Notes: a model not told the origin generated them from the letters alone. A DNA stretch of 64,000 nucleotides from Rufibacter sp. XAAS-G3-1 (GCF_013623775.1 NZ_JABFAM010000001.1:1-64000), one strand, 5' to 3'. Positions 40,361 through 50,048 are shown, counted from the stretch's first letter. Numbers and translations: made by a program.

Positions 40361-41725
40361 GTGAATAAGAAGCATTCCATACTGAGCCTGCTACTCACTT
40401 TAGTAGCCAGTTTCAGTTTCGCGCAGACCCAGCAAACCTTACCAACCGGCCCTACCACCTTGCAGCAGGCCTTGAGGTACGCGGTTGCCAACAACGAAGA
40501 CGTGAAAAAAGCGCTCCAAGACGAGCAAAGCGCAGAATACCGGATCAGGGAAACCAAAGGCTCCGGCCTTCCCCAGCTTTCCGCCAACGGCAGATTGACC
40601 GTAAACCCAGCCCTGGCGGTTCAGCTGCTGCCTGGTGAACTGGCGGGAGAACCTGCCGGCACCTTTATTCCGGTGCAGTTCGGCACGAAGTACGTGGCCC
40701 AGGGAGGTCTGGAGTTGCAGCAGCTTATCTTCAGAAAGTCGTTTTTTGTAGGACTGGAGGCCGCTAACACCACCCGTGATCTGTATGCCCTGCGCACCCG
40801 CATGAGCGAGGAGGAGGTGCTTTACAACGTAAGCTCCTCTTACCTGCAGCTGCTGCAAACCAAGGAGCAGTTCAACAACATAGAGGCCAATTTCAACCGC
40901 CTGGAGCAACTGGAGAAGATCCTGAATCTGCAGTACCAGAATGACGTGGCCACCAAAGTGGAACTGAACCGGGTAACGGTGAACAAGATCAACCTGGAGA
41001 ACCAGCGGAAGACGCTGGCGGCCACGTATGAGCAGCAACTGAACGGACTCAAATTCTTCATGGGGCTGCCCATAGACCAACCCCTTGAGATTTCAGATTC
41101 TACCGGTTTGCTGGGCTCTGCCATACCGCCTGTAGAGGACGCCAAAGCTATTCTGGCCCAGCGCGTAGACTACAAGCAACTGCTTACCCAAAGGAGACTG
41201 TACGAGTTGAACGTCAAGAATATCAGATCTGGGTACTATCCCAGCCTGAGCGGCTTTGGGCAGTTCAACTACAACGCGCAGCGCAATGAGTTTACGTTCT
41301 TTGACGGAAACCAGCCCTGGTTCAACTCTGTGGCCCTGGGTGTGCAACTGAACATCCCTATTTTTGACGGCTTCCAGCGCCGGAATCAGATCCGCCAGGC
41401 GCAGGTTGAGGTCAACAAAGTGGAGTATGACATCAGCAAGCTGACCCGTAACACCCAGATGACCTTAGACAACAGCATCCGTCAGATGGAAACCAGCCTG
41501 TCCTCCATCCAGGCGCAGGAGCGAAACGTTCAGCTTGCCCAGGAAGTCTACAACAACACCAATGCCCTCTACAAAGAAGGGCTGTCTCCTCTGACAGATG
41601 TTCTGGAGACCGAGGTAAGCCTGCGTGAGGCCCAAACCAACCTGAACAACGAAAGACTGAAGTACCAAATAGCCCAGCTGGACTACATCAGAGCCCGCGG
41701 CGAGATCAAAAACCTAATCCAATAA
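40361..41725 (+). CDS. TolC family outer membrane efflux protein (second RND operon)
   Basis: A 454-residue channel with a signal peptide (KKHSILSLLLTLVASFSFAQ). OEP repeats: LQQALRYAVANNEDVKKALQ begins the first; the second ends VYNNTNALYKEGLSPLTDVL and ETEVSLREAQTNLNNERLKY. The middle QLNIPIFDGFQRRNQIRQAQ is the standard TolC turn region. Start is GTG 40361; no ATG is nearby. Gene order regulator-TolC-adaptor-permease matches the first RND operon, but the sequences are clearly different, so this is not a recent duplication. The adaptor begins 25 nt downstream. Confidence 0.9.
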   Translation: MNKKHSILSLLLTLVASFSFAQTQQTLPTGPTTLQQALRYAVANNEDVKKALQDEQSAEYRIRETKGSGLPQLSANGRLTVNPALAVQLLPGELAGEPAGTFIPVQFGTKYVAQGGLELQQLIFRKSFFVGLEAANTTRDLYALRTRMSEEEVLYNVSSSYLQLLQTKEQFNNIEANFNRLEQLEKILNLQYQNDVATKVELNRVTVNKINLENQRKTLAATYEQQLNGLKFFMGLPIDQPLEISDSTGLLGSAIPPVEDAKAILAQRVDYKQLLTQRRLYELNVKNIRSGYYPSLSGFGQFNYNAQRNEFTFFDGNQPWFNSVALGVQLNIPIFDGFQRRNQIRQAQVEVNKVEYDISKLTRNTQMTLDNSIRQMETSLSSIQAQERNVQLAQEVYNNTNALYKEGLSPLTDVLETEVSLREAQTNLNNERLKYQIAQLDYIRARGEIKNLIQ

Positions 41726-41750
41726 CACCTTATCCGTACATCTTAAAAAA

Positions 41751-42806
41751 ATGAAAAAGCTAATTTATATCCTCGTTGTTGTTGTCTTGGTGGGCGCAGT
41801 AGCTTATACCCTTAACAAGAACAAAAAGGAAATGACCGAAGCCGCCGCTGTGGCCGAGATCAAAAGCGAGGCCATTCCAGTGGCGCTTACTGAGGCCAAA
41901 ACTGCCCAGTTAGACAAATCTTTCACCGTGCAGGGAAACTTTGAGCCGGTGCAGAGCCTTACGCTCATGTCTGAGACCTCTGGCCAGATCCAGCGCGTGC
42001 TCAAGAGAAAAGGAGACCGCGTGCGTACCGGTGACCTGTTAGTGCAAGTGGAAAGCAGCACCATGAACGCTGATCTGGCCACCGCCCAAGCCAACTATGA
42101 GAAAGCCAAACGTGACCTGGGTCGCTTTGAGAACCTGGCTGCGGGTGAGGCCATCACCAAGCGCCAACTGGAAGACGTCCGTCTGAATGTAAGTACTACC
42201 CGTGCCCAATTGGTGGCCGCCCGCCAGCGTCTGACCAAGACCCGCATCACGGCCCCTATTAGCGGCGAGATCAACGAGATGTACATAGAGGTAGGCTCTT
42301 ACCTGAACCCCGGAACCAAGTTGTATGACATCGTGAACGTGGATAGGTTGAAACTGAACGTGACGGTTTCTGAGGCAGAAGTACTTCTGGTGAAAGAAGG
42401 CCAGAAAGTGAAAGTGTCAGCCAACGCCGGAGGAACCCAGGAATATGATGGCACCGTGACCGCTATAGCGGCGCAGGCAGACGCCACCCTGAAGTATGAC
42501 GTGGAGATTGAGGTGAAGAACACCGCCAAAAACAACCTGCGTGCGGGTATGTACGGCACGGCGGCCTTCCAGGTAGCCGATCAGCGTGATGCCATGTTGT
42601 TAGCCCGCGAAGCCATTGTGGGGAGTATCCAGGATCCAAGCGTATGGGTGGTGAAGGACAACAAAGCCTCTCTCCGCAAAGTGAAAGTGGGGGTTGTAAC
42701 CCAAGACCAAGTGGAGATTCTGGACGGGGTACAACCCGGCGAGAAAGTAGTGCAGAGCGGGCAGATCAACCTGCGTGAAGGCATTCAGGTGACCCCACTT
42801 AAATAA
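41751..42806 (+). CDS. RND efflux periplasmic adaptor
   Basis: A 351-residue membrane-fusion protein. It is anchored by an N-terminal hydrophobic helix (LIYILVVVVLVGAVAYTLN) without a lipobox, unlike the lipoprotein adaptor of the first operon. Lipoyl half motifs are SLTLMSETSGQIQRVLKRKG and TRITAPISGEINEMYIEVGS; the hairpin between is short (ADLATAQANYEKAKRDLGRF). The beta-barrel includes KLNVTVSEAEVLLVKEGQKV, and the C-terminal region has EKVVQSGQINLREGIQV. Together with the neighbours it completes a tripartite pump. Confidence 0.92.
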   Translation: MKKLIYILVVVVLVGAVAYTLNKNKKEMTEAAAVAEIKSEAIPVALTEAKTAQLDKSFTVQGNFEPVQSLTLMSETSGQIQRVLKRKGDRVRTGDLLVQVESSTMNADLATAQANYEKAKRDLGRFENLAAGEAITKRQLEDVRLNVSTTRAQLVAARQRLTKTRITAPISGEINEMYIEVGSYLNPGTKLYDIVNVDRLKLNVTVSEAEVLLVKEGQKVKVSANAGGTQEYDGTVTAIAAQADATLKYDVEIEVKNTAKNNLRAGMYGTAAFQVADQRDAMLLAREAIVGSIQDPSVWVVKDNKASLRKVKVGVVTQDQVEILDGVQPGEKVVQSGQINLREGIQVTPLK

Positions 42807-42847
42807 TTTAAGACAAGTAGCTTTTCTTATTAAGAAGAAGTAAAAAA

Positions 42848-45800
42848 ATGAACATAACCAAATTATCCATACAGCGGTCAAGCTTGGTAGTGGTGGTCTT
42901 TACCGTCCTCACCCTACTGGGTATTGTCTCGTACCAATCCCTCAACTACGAGTTGCTGCCAAAGTTCAGCCCGCCGGTATTGACCATATCTACTCTTTAC
43001 CCTGGGGCTTCGCCGAACGAGGTGGAGAACTCCGTGACCAAAGAGATTGAAGATGTGCTTTCTTCGCTGGAGAACGTGAAAGAGATGAAAGGAACCTCTC
43101 TGGAGAGTTTCTCCATCATCACGGTACAATTGAACCAGGGCACCAACGTAGACTTGGCCTTGCAAGATGCCCAGCGGAAAGTAAACACCATTCTGGCCAA
43201 CCTGCCCGAAGACGCTGACGCCCCTACCCTGAACAAGTTTGACTTTGACGACCTGCCCATCATCAAGATGGGGGCTACGGCTAACATGCCCGCCACCGAG
43301 TTCTTCGACCTGATTGACAACAAGATCACGCCGGAACTTTCCCGCGTGCCGGGTATGGCCCAGATCAAAGTGCTGGGTGGTGCCGAGCGCGAAATCAAGG
43401 TGAACATCAAAGCCGATCAGCTGGAGGCCTATGGCATTTCCATTCTACAGGTTCAGCAGAAAATCAGAAACTCCAACCTAGACTTCCCTACCGGTAGAAT
43501 CAAGAACGAGAACGGCCAAACCCAGCTTCGTCTCTCCGGGAAATACCAGTCTTTGGATCAACTGCGGAACCTGGTCATCAGAGAAGACCAGAACGGAATT
43601 GTCCGCTTAAGCGACCTGGCAGAGGTTCAGGACACCCAGAAAGACGTGGAGGTGTTGAGCCGAATCAACTCCAAGGCCTCGGTGGGTATCACCATCCAGA
43701 AGCAGTCAGACGCCAATGCGGTGGAAGTAAGTGCCCAAACCAAAGCCGCCCTGGCTAAGCTGGAGCAAACCTATGCCGCCCAAGGCCTCAAGTTCAGCAT
43801 TGCCTCTGACAGCTCTGACTTTACGTTAGAAGCCGCTGACTCGGTGTTGCATGACTTGATGATTGCGGTAGTTCTGGTAGCGGTGGTGATGTTGCTGTTC
43901 CTGCACTCCATCCGGAACGCGATCATTGTGATGGTGTCTATTCCGGCCTCTTTGGTGGCTACCTTTATTGCCATGTATCTATTGGGTTACTCCTTGAACC
44001 TGATGTCTTTGCTGGCACTCTCCTTGGTGGTAGGTATTCTGGTAGATGACGCCATTGTGGTGATTGAGAACATTTACCGGCACATGGAAATGGGCAAGAA
44101 ACCGGCGCAGGCCGCTTATGACGGTATCAAAGAAATCATGGCTACGGTTACCTCCATTACCCTGGTAATTGTGGTAGTGTTTATTCCTATTGCCTTGTCA
44201 ACCGGTCTGGTATCTGACATTCTGCGGCAGTTTGCCGTGGTAGTAGCGGTAGCCACCCTGATCTCCTTGTTTGTGGCCTTTACCTTGATTCCGTTGTTGG
44301 CCAGCCGCTTCTCTAAACTGGAGCACGTGTCTGACAAGAATATGTTCGGCCGCTTTATCCTGTGGTTTGAGCGTTTGCTGGACAGAATCATTGAAGGTTT
44401 CACGGGTGCGCTTAAATGGGCGTTCAACCATAAGTTCATCACCTTGGCGGCCACCTTCCTGCTGCTGGTTGCTTCCTTCATGTTGGTGCCGTTTGGCTTC
44501 ATTGGGAATGAGTTTATTCCGGCCGGTGACCGTGGCGAGGTGAGCTTGCAGCTGGAGTTGCCCAAGAACGCGACGGTAGAGCAGACCAACTTTGCCACCA
44601 AACAGGTGGAAGAGTACCTGCGCGGCATACCGGAAGTATCCAGGGTCTTTACCACGGTAGGTACTACTTCTTCTTCCCAGGCGGGCCAGAACTCGGCGTA
44701 CCAGTCTGAGGTTTCTGTTACCCTGGTAGATGTGAAAGAGCGCGCGTTCAGTACCCAGCAGTTCAGCCGTCAGGCCAAAGCTGATATAGAGAGCAAACTG
44801 CCCAACGTGGAAGTGACCCCGGTACCGGTAGGGCTGGTGGGTAACTCCCAGGCTCCTATCCAGGTAGTATTGTCTGGCCCCAGCCTTGACTCCTTGATTA
44901 CGTTCTCCCAACAGGTGACCAAATTGGTGGAAAGCGTGGAAGGTACCGTTGACGTGGAAACCTCCGTGGAAGGTGGTAACCCTGAGATTGAGGTAGTGGT
45001 AGACCGCGACAAAATGGCGAGCGTGGGCCTGTCCCTGGAAAGCGTGGGGGCCGGTATGCAAATGGCTTTCTCTGGTAACACAGACGCTACTTTCCGCTCT
45101 GGCACCGAAGATTACGACATCAACATCCGGCTGGATGAGTTTGACCGCCGCAACGTGACCGACATAGGGAACCTGTCTTTCGTGAACAACTCAGGCCAAC
45201 TGGTGCGTCTGGCGCAGTTCGCAGATATCAGGCAGTCTACCGGGCCGTCTCAGTTGGAGCGTACCAACCGCGTCACTTCATTGAACGTGAACGCACAGGT
45301 AATCGGCCGCCCGGCTGGTTCTGTGGGGGCTGACATCCAGGCGAAGATGGCCGAGATCAGAATCCCGAACGGGGTAACCGTTGACTTTGCCGGTGACTTG
45401 AAAAACCAGAGTGAGGGTTTCGGTACGTTGGGGATCGCCTTGCTGGCTTCTATCATCTTCGTGTACCTGATCATGGTGGCCCTGTATGACTCTTACGTGT
45501 ACCCGCTGGTGGTACTGTTCTCCATTCCGCTCGCCATCATTGGGGCCTTGCTGGCCTTGGCCTTGGCCGCGCAGAGTTTGAGTATCTTCTCCATCTTGGG
45601 GATTATCATGATGATTGGTCTGGTAGCCAAGAACGCGATCATGGTGGTGGACTTCACCAACCAGATGAAGAAGGAAGGGCACCACGTGAAAGATGCATTG
45701 ATTGAAGCCGTGCGCATCCGTTTCCGGCCCATTTTGATGACAACCCTGGCCATGGTGATTGGTATGTTGCCTATCGCGTTGGCCGGTGGCTCCGTGGCCG

Positions 45801-46036
45801 CCACTAAAAATGGTTTGGCCTGGGCCTTGATTGGTGGTCTGAGCTCGTCCATGTTCCTGACCCTGATTGTGGTGCCTATCATCTACTACGGCTTTGACCG
45901 CATCCTGGCCAAGTTTGGCTGGGACAAGCAAACCGAGATTGTCTTGATTGACAAAACCGCCGAGGAGTTGGAGCGCGAAACCGCCGAACTGGAAGCGAAA
46001 AAAGAGCAGCACCACGGCCAACCGGCCCTGGTGTAA
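42848..46036 (+). CDS. RND efflux permease (second operon)
   Basis: A 1062-residue RND transporter of the HAE1/hydrophobe-exporter group. It opens MNITKLSIQRSSLVVVVFTV, with the FI.RP motif altered to SIQRSS. The proton relay is D400/D401 in GILVDDAIVVIENIYRHME; the second half has LIMVALYDSYVYPLVVLFSI and MIGLVAKNAIMVVDFTNQMK carrying the conserved Lys. GFIGNEFIPAGDRGEVSLQL precedes the first porter repeat of the second half. The C-terminus is charged (ELERETAELEAKKEQHHGQ). Ligand unknown; the regulator and operators suggest it is induced by a small molecule. Confidence 0.94.
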   Translation: MNITKLSIQRSSLVVVVFTVLTLLGIVSYQSLNYELLPKFSPPVLTISTLYPGASPNEVENSVTKEIEDVLSSLENVKEMKGTSLESFSIITVQLNQGTNVDLALQDAQRKVNTILANLPEDADAPTLNKFDFDDLPIIKMGATANMPATEFFDLIDNKITPELSRVPGMAQIKVLGGAEREIKVNIKADQLEAYGISILQVQQKIRNSNLDFPTGRIKNENGQTQLRLSGKYQSLDQLRNLVIREDQNGIVRLSDLAEVQDTQKDVEVLSRINSKASVGITIQKQSDANAVEVSAQTKAALAKLEQTYAAQGLKFSIASDSSDFTLEAADSVLHDLMIAVVLVAVVMLLFLHSIRNAIIVMVSIPASLVATFIAMYLLGYSLNLMSLLALSLVVGILVDDAIVVIENIYRHMEMGKKPAQAAYDGIKEIMATVTSITLVIVVVFIPIALSTGLVSDILRQFAVVVAVATLISLFVAFTLIPLLASRFSKLEHVSDKNMFGRFILWFERLLDRIIEGFTGALKWAFNHKFITLAATFLLLVASFMLVPFGFIGNEFIPAGDRGEVSLQLELPKNATVEQTNFATKQVEEYLRGIPEVSRVFTTVGTTSSSQAGQNSAYQSEVSVTLVDVKERAFSTQQFSRQAKADIESKLPNVEVTPVPVGLVGNSQAPIQVVLSGPSLDSLITFSQQVTKLVESVEGTVDVETSVEGGNPEIEVVVDRDKMASVGLSLESVGAGMQMAFSGNTDATFRSGTEDYDINIRLDEFDRRNVTDIGNLSFVNNSGQLVRLAQFADIRQSTGPSQLERTNRVTSLNVNAQVIGRPAGSVGADIQAKMAEIRIPNGVTVDFAGDLKNQSEGFGTLGIALLASIIFVYLIMVALYDSYVYPLVVLFSIPLAIIGALLALALAAQSLSIFSILGIIMMIGLVAKNAIMVVDFTNQMKKEGHHVKDALIEAVRIRFRPILMTTLAMVIGMLPIALAGGSVAATKNGLAWALIGGLSSSMFLTLIVVPIIYYGFDRILAKFGWDKQTEIVLIDKTAEELERETAELEAKKEQHHGQPALV

Positions 46037-46156
46037 CCAGAAACATACTACCTGAATTGAAGAATGAATGATGAAGAAAGGCGGGCGCATTTTGCACCCG
46101 TTTTTCACTTTCATAAAGGAAACTGGCCCAAGTAGCTGATAAACCAAAAGCCATCG

Positions 46157-46164
46157 TACTTTTG
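46157..46164 (+). promoter_or_regulatory. -7 promoter element
   Basis: TACTTTTG fits TAnnTTTG, upstream of the acyl-carrier-like gene. Just downstream lies a GTTTTAGGC-type palindrome (46190-46224), which would be in the leader. Confidence 0.4.
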
Positions 46165-46286
46165 CACCGCGTTTTTGCAAGCCCTCTGAAAAGAGGCTGT
46201 TTTCTGAAAAGAAGCCCAAAAACCAGCCTTCCTCTTTCTTCCGTAGTTAAAAAGAAAAACTATAGAACACGTTTACCCAACCTTAT

Positions 46287-46544
46287 ATGATAGCCGCAGC
46301 AGTTCCTCCTTCCGTTACCCAGAAGGTAGTTAAAATCATCAGTAAAGTAAAAAGCATCCAACCGTCCCGTCTCCGGATCTCCACTGACCTCAGCAAAGAA
46401 TTCGGCTTTGACACCGTTGACCTGGTCAGCACGATCTGGGAACTGGAGAAAAGCTTCAAGATTGAGATTCCAGATGAGGTGCCGCTGAACACGGTGGGCG
46501 ACTTTGTAGAATTTGTCTCTTACCAGACCAAAAAAGCTTCCTAG
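46287..46544 (+). CDS. Acyl-carrier-like protein lacking the phosphopantetheine serine
   Basis: An 85-residue acidic protein with the four-helix acyl carrier pattern: TQKVVKIISKVKSI, then LRISTDLSKEFGFDTVDLV, WELEKSFKIEIPDE and VPLNTVGDFVEFVSYQT. In ordinary ACPs the segment is G-A-D-S-L-D-T-V-E-L; here it is G40-F-D-T-V-D-L, with the A-D-S stretch missing and no serine available for the cofactor. The rest of the match (DTVDLV, EIPDE, NTVGDFV) is strong. It may be a regulatory or structural ACP homologue that never carries an acyl group. No fatty-acid or polyketide gene is adjacent. Confidence 0.8.
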   Translation: MIAAAVPPSVTQKVVKIISKVKSIQPSRLRISTDLSKEFGFDTVDLVSTIWELEKSFKIEIPDEVPLNTVGDFVEFVSYQTKKAS

Positions 46545-46587
46545 CTTTCTTTTACCGCAGGCCCTAAACAGGATCGCACGTCTTTCC

Positions 46588-46625
46588 GGTTTTGGGCCTG
46601 TTTTTCAAAAAACCAGCCTAAAACG
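46588..46625. repeat. GTTTTAGGC-type palindrome
   Basis: GGTTTTGGGCCTGTTTTTC facing AAAAACCAGCCTAAAACGC. Confidence 0.6.
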
Positions 46626-46749
46626 CCCGCCCTTTTTCGTCCTGCCGTCGTTCCCTCCCCCAGCTTTGCGGCAGTACTGAAAAACGCCTCTCAACCGCAC
46701 TTCTCCTGCCCTATTCTATTGCTTATCAGTATCCTAGAGGATACTGTAA

Positions 46750-46770
46750 TTAGTTGATAAAATCAACTAA
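46750..46770 (+). promoter_or_regulatory. MarR operator 1 (GTTGA-N5-TCAAC)
   Basis: TTAGTTGA-TAAAA-TCAACTAA, a perfect 8 bp dyad lying about 35 nt before the MarR ATG and next to a TCAACTTTGC promoter-like word. Confidence 0.65.
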
Positions 46771-46804
46771 TTTTCTCAACTTTGCAGCAGTTACACCGCA
46801 AGAA

Positions 46805-47227
46805 ATGAACGAAGCCGTACATCTGGGATTATTGATTGGGAGAACCGGTTTGGCGCTGGGAAAAGCCGTGGAGAAGGCATTTATGCAGGCCGGTATAGAC
46901 CTCACTTTCCAACATTTTATATTTCTTAACCTTTTATCTAAAAACAACACTCTGATCCAGCAGGAACTGGCCGACATTGTGGAGAAAGACAAATCTGCGG
47001 TGCTCAGAATTATAGCTGTCCTGGAAGGGAAAAAGCTGGTAGAACGAATGGGAGACACCTGTGACCGAAGAAAAAAATCGCTCTTCCTCACCCCGCTGGG
47101 AACAAGTCTGCTGAAGAAAGCCCAGAAGATTGAACACAGCGTGATCACTCATTTACAGGAAGGCCTAACCCAGGAAGAGATTAACACTTTTGTGAAAGTA
47201 GCCTTGCATCTAAAAAACAGGATTTAA
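46805..47227 (+). CDS. MarR family transcriptional regulator
   Basis: About 140 residues. I place the start at ATG 46805 (MNEAVHLGLLIGR); an upstream TTG at 46754 would put the operator inside the coding region. The winged helix is visible: LTFQHFIFLNLLSKNNTLIQ, QELADIVEKDKSAVLRIIAV (recognition helix), LEGKKLVERMGDTCDRRKKS and LFLTPLGTSLLKKA with the wing between. The DR.KK..LT.LG signature is typical of MarR. GTTGA-N5-TCAAC sites before the gene and two more after it suggest control of itself and of the downstream DUF5686 gene. Confidence 0.88.
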   Translation: MNEAVHLGLLIGRTGLALGKAVEKAFMQAGIDLTFQHFIFLNLLSKNNTLIQQELADIVEKDKSAVLRIIAVLEGKKLVERMGDTCDRRKKSLFLTPLGTSLLKKAQKIEHSVITHLQEGLTQEEINTFVKVALHLKNRI

Positions 47228-47245
47228 TATTTTTTTAAGCTATTG

Positions 47246-47295
47246 GTTGACAAAGTCAACTACCACCTACGCACCAGATAGTTGACTAGATCAAC
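47246..47295 (+). promoter_or_regulatory. MarR operators 2 and 3 (GTTGA-N5-TCAAC, tandem)
   Basis: GTTGA-CAAAG-TCAAC at 47246-47260 and GTTGA-CTAGA-TCAAC at 47281-47295; 35 bp between their starts. They lie upstream of the DUF5686 gene. Confidence 0.65.
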
Positions 47296-47385
47296 GGAAT
47301 AATCAAGCATATTTCCTCACAGCTTCAAACCACTCTTCTACTGAAGAATTTGCCTTGACGGCAATACTACTTTTTGTCATATACT

Positions 47386-50019
47386 ATGTTACCTCCTATT
47401 CCTCATACCCTGGCTATTCCCACTAAAAAAGGACGTGTCAGTTTTCTACGTTTCTTCTACTTCTGCTGCCTGTTTTTTGTAGTTGCGGGGGCACCCTTCA
47501 CTTCTGTGCAGGCCCAGACCGTGACCACCGTCAAAGGAACCATCAAAGATGCTCTCACCAAAGAGCCCTTGATTGGGGTCTCCATTTTCATACCGGGGAC
47601 TAACGTGGGGGCCAGTACTGATCTGGAGGGAAACTTCTCCTTGAAGACCACGCAGACCCAGACCAAAGTCCAGTTCACGTATCTGGGGTACAAACCAGTC
47701 ACGCGCGACATCGCCCTTGGGCAGGCCCAGGTGCTGAACATCCTGATGGAGAGCGACGCCCGCCAACTGAAGGAAGTAGTGATCAAAGGCCGGAGCCGCA
47801 ACTACAGCAACAAGAACAATCCGGCCGTAGACCTCATCCGGCTGGTGGTAGACAACAAAAACAAAAACCGCCTGGAGAGTTATGATTACGTGCAGTACCA
47901 CCAGTATGACAAGCTGCAACTTTCGCTGACCAACACGCCCGAGAACCTGCGCAACAACATCCTGCTCAGGAAGTACGACTTCGTCACCAAAAACATAGAC
48001 ACTACTATTTTGCCTGGTTTGGGGGTTCTGCCTTTGTACCTGCAGGAATCGCTTTCGCAGCACTATTACCGGAAAGACCCTGAAAAGAGAAAAACCATTG
48101 TAGAGGCCGATAAGCAGGTGAATTTTGGGGAATTCGTCAACGTCAAGAACTATGTGAAGCACATGTACCAAGACATTGACATCTACAAAAACAACATCAC
48201 TATCCTAACAAACCAGTTCTTGAGTCCTATTGCAGACCTGTCTCCTACTTTTTACCGGTTCTACATCACAGATACGGTAGTGGTAGACGGCCAGAAACTA
48301 ACAGAGCTTTCCTTCAGCCCTAAAAACGAAACCGACTTTCTGTTTACCGGCAAACTGTACGTGACCACAGACGGAAATTACGCGGTGCAGAAAGTAGACA
48401 TGGGCGTTGGCAAGAGTGTGAACATTAACTGGGTGCGGGATCTGCAGATAACCCTGGATTTTGAGCGACTCCCCAATGGCCGCTACAACCTGAGCAAAAG
48501 CGTACTGAAAACAGACTTTGCGGTGACCGGGAACAGTAAAGGCGGCGTATACGGAGAACGAACCCTTTCCTTCAAAGATTACCAGGTAAACCAGCCCCAG
48601 CCCGGTACCCTATACGAAGGCGAAGCCGAGGTGAAAGCACCGGTAGCCGAGGTGCGTGATGATAATTACTGGGCCGCTAACCGCCATGACAGTCTTTCCG
48701 TTACAGAGGCTAATACTTACACCAGCATTGACAGTCTTCAGAACACCCGCTCCTTTAAACGCACGGTAGACTATGCAACCCTGTTTATTGCCGGTTACAA
48801 GAAAGCGGGGCCTTATTTTGAGATAGGACCGGTGAACACCTTCTACAACTATAATCCGGTAGAAGGCTTCAGGTTACGGGCGGGCGGCAGAACCACCACC
48901 GCGTTCAGCAAGAAAGTCATGTTTGAAACCTATGCCGCCTATGGCTTCAAAGACGAGAAGTGGAAGTACAACCTGCTGGGTACCTACTCCTTTACAGACC
49001 GCTCCATCTTTGATTTCCCGGTACGGGCTATAAGGGCAAACTACCAGAAAGACACCAAGATTCCGGGGCAGGATTTGCAGTTCATTCAGGAGGGGAATAT
49101 TCTGCTGTCCCTTAACCGCGGTAACAATGACAAATGGCTCTACAATGAAACGTATTATGTAGACTACCTGCACGAGTTCAACAACCACTTCTCTTACCGC
49201 GTTGGGTTTAAGAACTGGAAACAGAGCCCGGCTGGCACCTTAGAGTACCTACCTGCCAACTATACCGCCCCGCCTACCGAAGGCACTGATAACGCAAAAC
49301 CCGCAGGCCTGCAAAGCATCACCACCTCACAGCTGCAGTTGGAGTTGCGGTGGGCACCCCATGAGGAGTTTGTGCAGGGGAAACTCTATCGTTTTCCCAT
49401 TGCAAGCCGCTACCCGGTTTTCACGTTGCGGGCCTCGGCCGGAGTGAAAGGCTTGTTTGGCGGCGATTACGACTTCCAAACCGTGGCCATGAACATATCT
49501 AAACGCTTCTACTGGTCGCAACTGGGGTATTCAGACGTGGCGGCGGAAGGTGGTTATATTTTTGGCAAAGTGCCCTTCCCCCTCCTGACCATCCATAGAG
49601 CCAACCAGTCGTATTTTTACCAGGTACAGTCGTACAACCTCATGAACTTCCTGGAGTTTGTGAGCGACCAATACGCCAGCATCAACATTGACCACAGTTT
49701 CAACGGGTTTATCTTCAACAAACTACCGTTGATTAAGAAAACCAAGTTGCGGGAATTGGCAACGCTCAAAGTGCTCTACGGGAAGGTACGGGAAGAGAAC
49801 AACCCTACCAAGAACCAAGACCTTCTTCGTTTCCCCACCTATGCCTCGGGCTTGCCCATTACCTATACCCTGGATAGAAAACCGTACGTAGAAGCCAGCC
49901 TGGGCGTGGGTAATATCTTCAAGGTATTCCGGGTAGATGTGGTGAAAAGATTGACATACCTTGACAATCCAGACGTTTCTGAACTGGGTATCAGAACCTT
50001 GTTTAAGTTTGATTTCTAA
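47386..50019 (+). CDS. DUF5686 outer membrane protein with carboxypeptidase-like N-domain
   Basis: About 877 residues from ATG 47386. A hydrophobic signal segment (FLRFFYFCCLFFVVAGAPFT) ends near VQAQ. Residues about 45-125 are a carboxypeptidase-regulatory-like beta domain: TVKGTIKDALTKEPLIGVSI, FIPGTNVGASTDLEGNFSLK, FTYLGYKPV, as in TonB-dependent receptors. The DUF5686 part begins KEVVIKGRSRNYSNKNNPAV and includes DFVTKNIDTTILPGLGVLPL. The C-terminal half is rich in alternating aromatic strands and ends RTLFKFDF, typical of an outer-membrane barrel. No plug is evident. Probably under MarR control through the two operators upstream. Confidence 0.87.
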   Translation: MLPPIPHTLAIPTKKGRVSFLRFFYFCCLFFVVAGAPFTSVQAQTVTTVKGTIKDALTKEPLIGVSIFIPGTNVGASTDLEGNFSLKTTQTQTKVQFTYLGYKPVTRDIALGQAQVLNILMESDARQLKEVVIKGRSRNYSNKNNPAVDLIRLVVDNKNKNRLESYDYVQYHQYDKLQLSLTNTPENLRNNILLRKYDFVTKNIDTTILPGLGVLPLYLQESLSQHYYRKDPEKRKTIVEADKQVNFGEFVNVKNYVKHMYQDIDIYKNNITILTNQFLSPIADLSPTFYRFYITDTVVVDGQKLTELSFSPKNETDFLFTGKLYVTTDGNYAVQKVDMGVGKSVNINWVRDLQITLDFERLPNGRYNLSKSVLKTDFAVTGNSKGGVYGERTLSFKDYQVNQPQPGTLYEGEAEVKAPVAEVRDDNYWAANRHDSLSVTEANTYTSIDSLQNTRSFKRTVDYATLFIAGYKKAGPYFEIGPVNTFYNYNPVEGFRLRAGGRTTTAFSKKVMFETYAAYGFKDEKWKYNLLGTYSFTDRSIFDFPVRAIRANYQKDTKIPGQDLQFIQEGNILLSLNRGNNDKWLYNETYYVDYLHEFNNHFSYRVGFKNWKQSPAGTLEYLPANYTAPPTEGTDNAKPAGLQSITTSQLQLELRWAPHEEFVQGKLYRFPIASRYPVFTLRASAGVKGLFGGDYDFQTVAMNISKRFYWSQLGYSDVAAEGGYIFGKVPFPLLTIHRANQSYFYQVQSYNLMNFLEFVSDQYASINIDHSFNGFIFNKLPLIKKTKLRELATLKVLYGKVREENNPTKNQDLLRFPTYASGLPITYTLDRKPYVEASLGVGNIFKVFRVDVVKRLTYLDNPDVSELGIRTLFKFDF

Positions 50020-50048
50020 AAACCAGCCCATAAACCTTCCCTAACAGC

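Noticed and set aside
46754-46804. Longer MarR start at TTG 46754
   Set aside because: It would place the GTTGA-N5-TCAAC operator and the promoter-like word inside the coding sequence; ATG 46805 fits the family.
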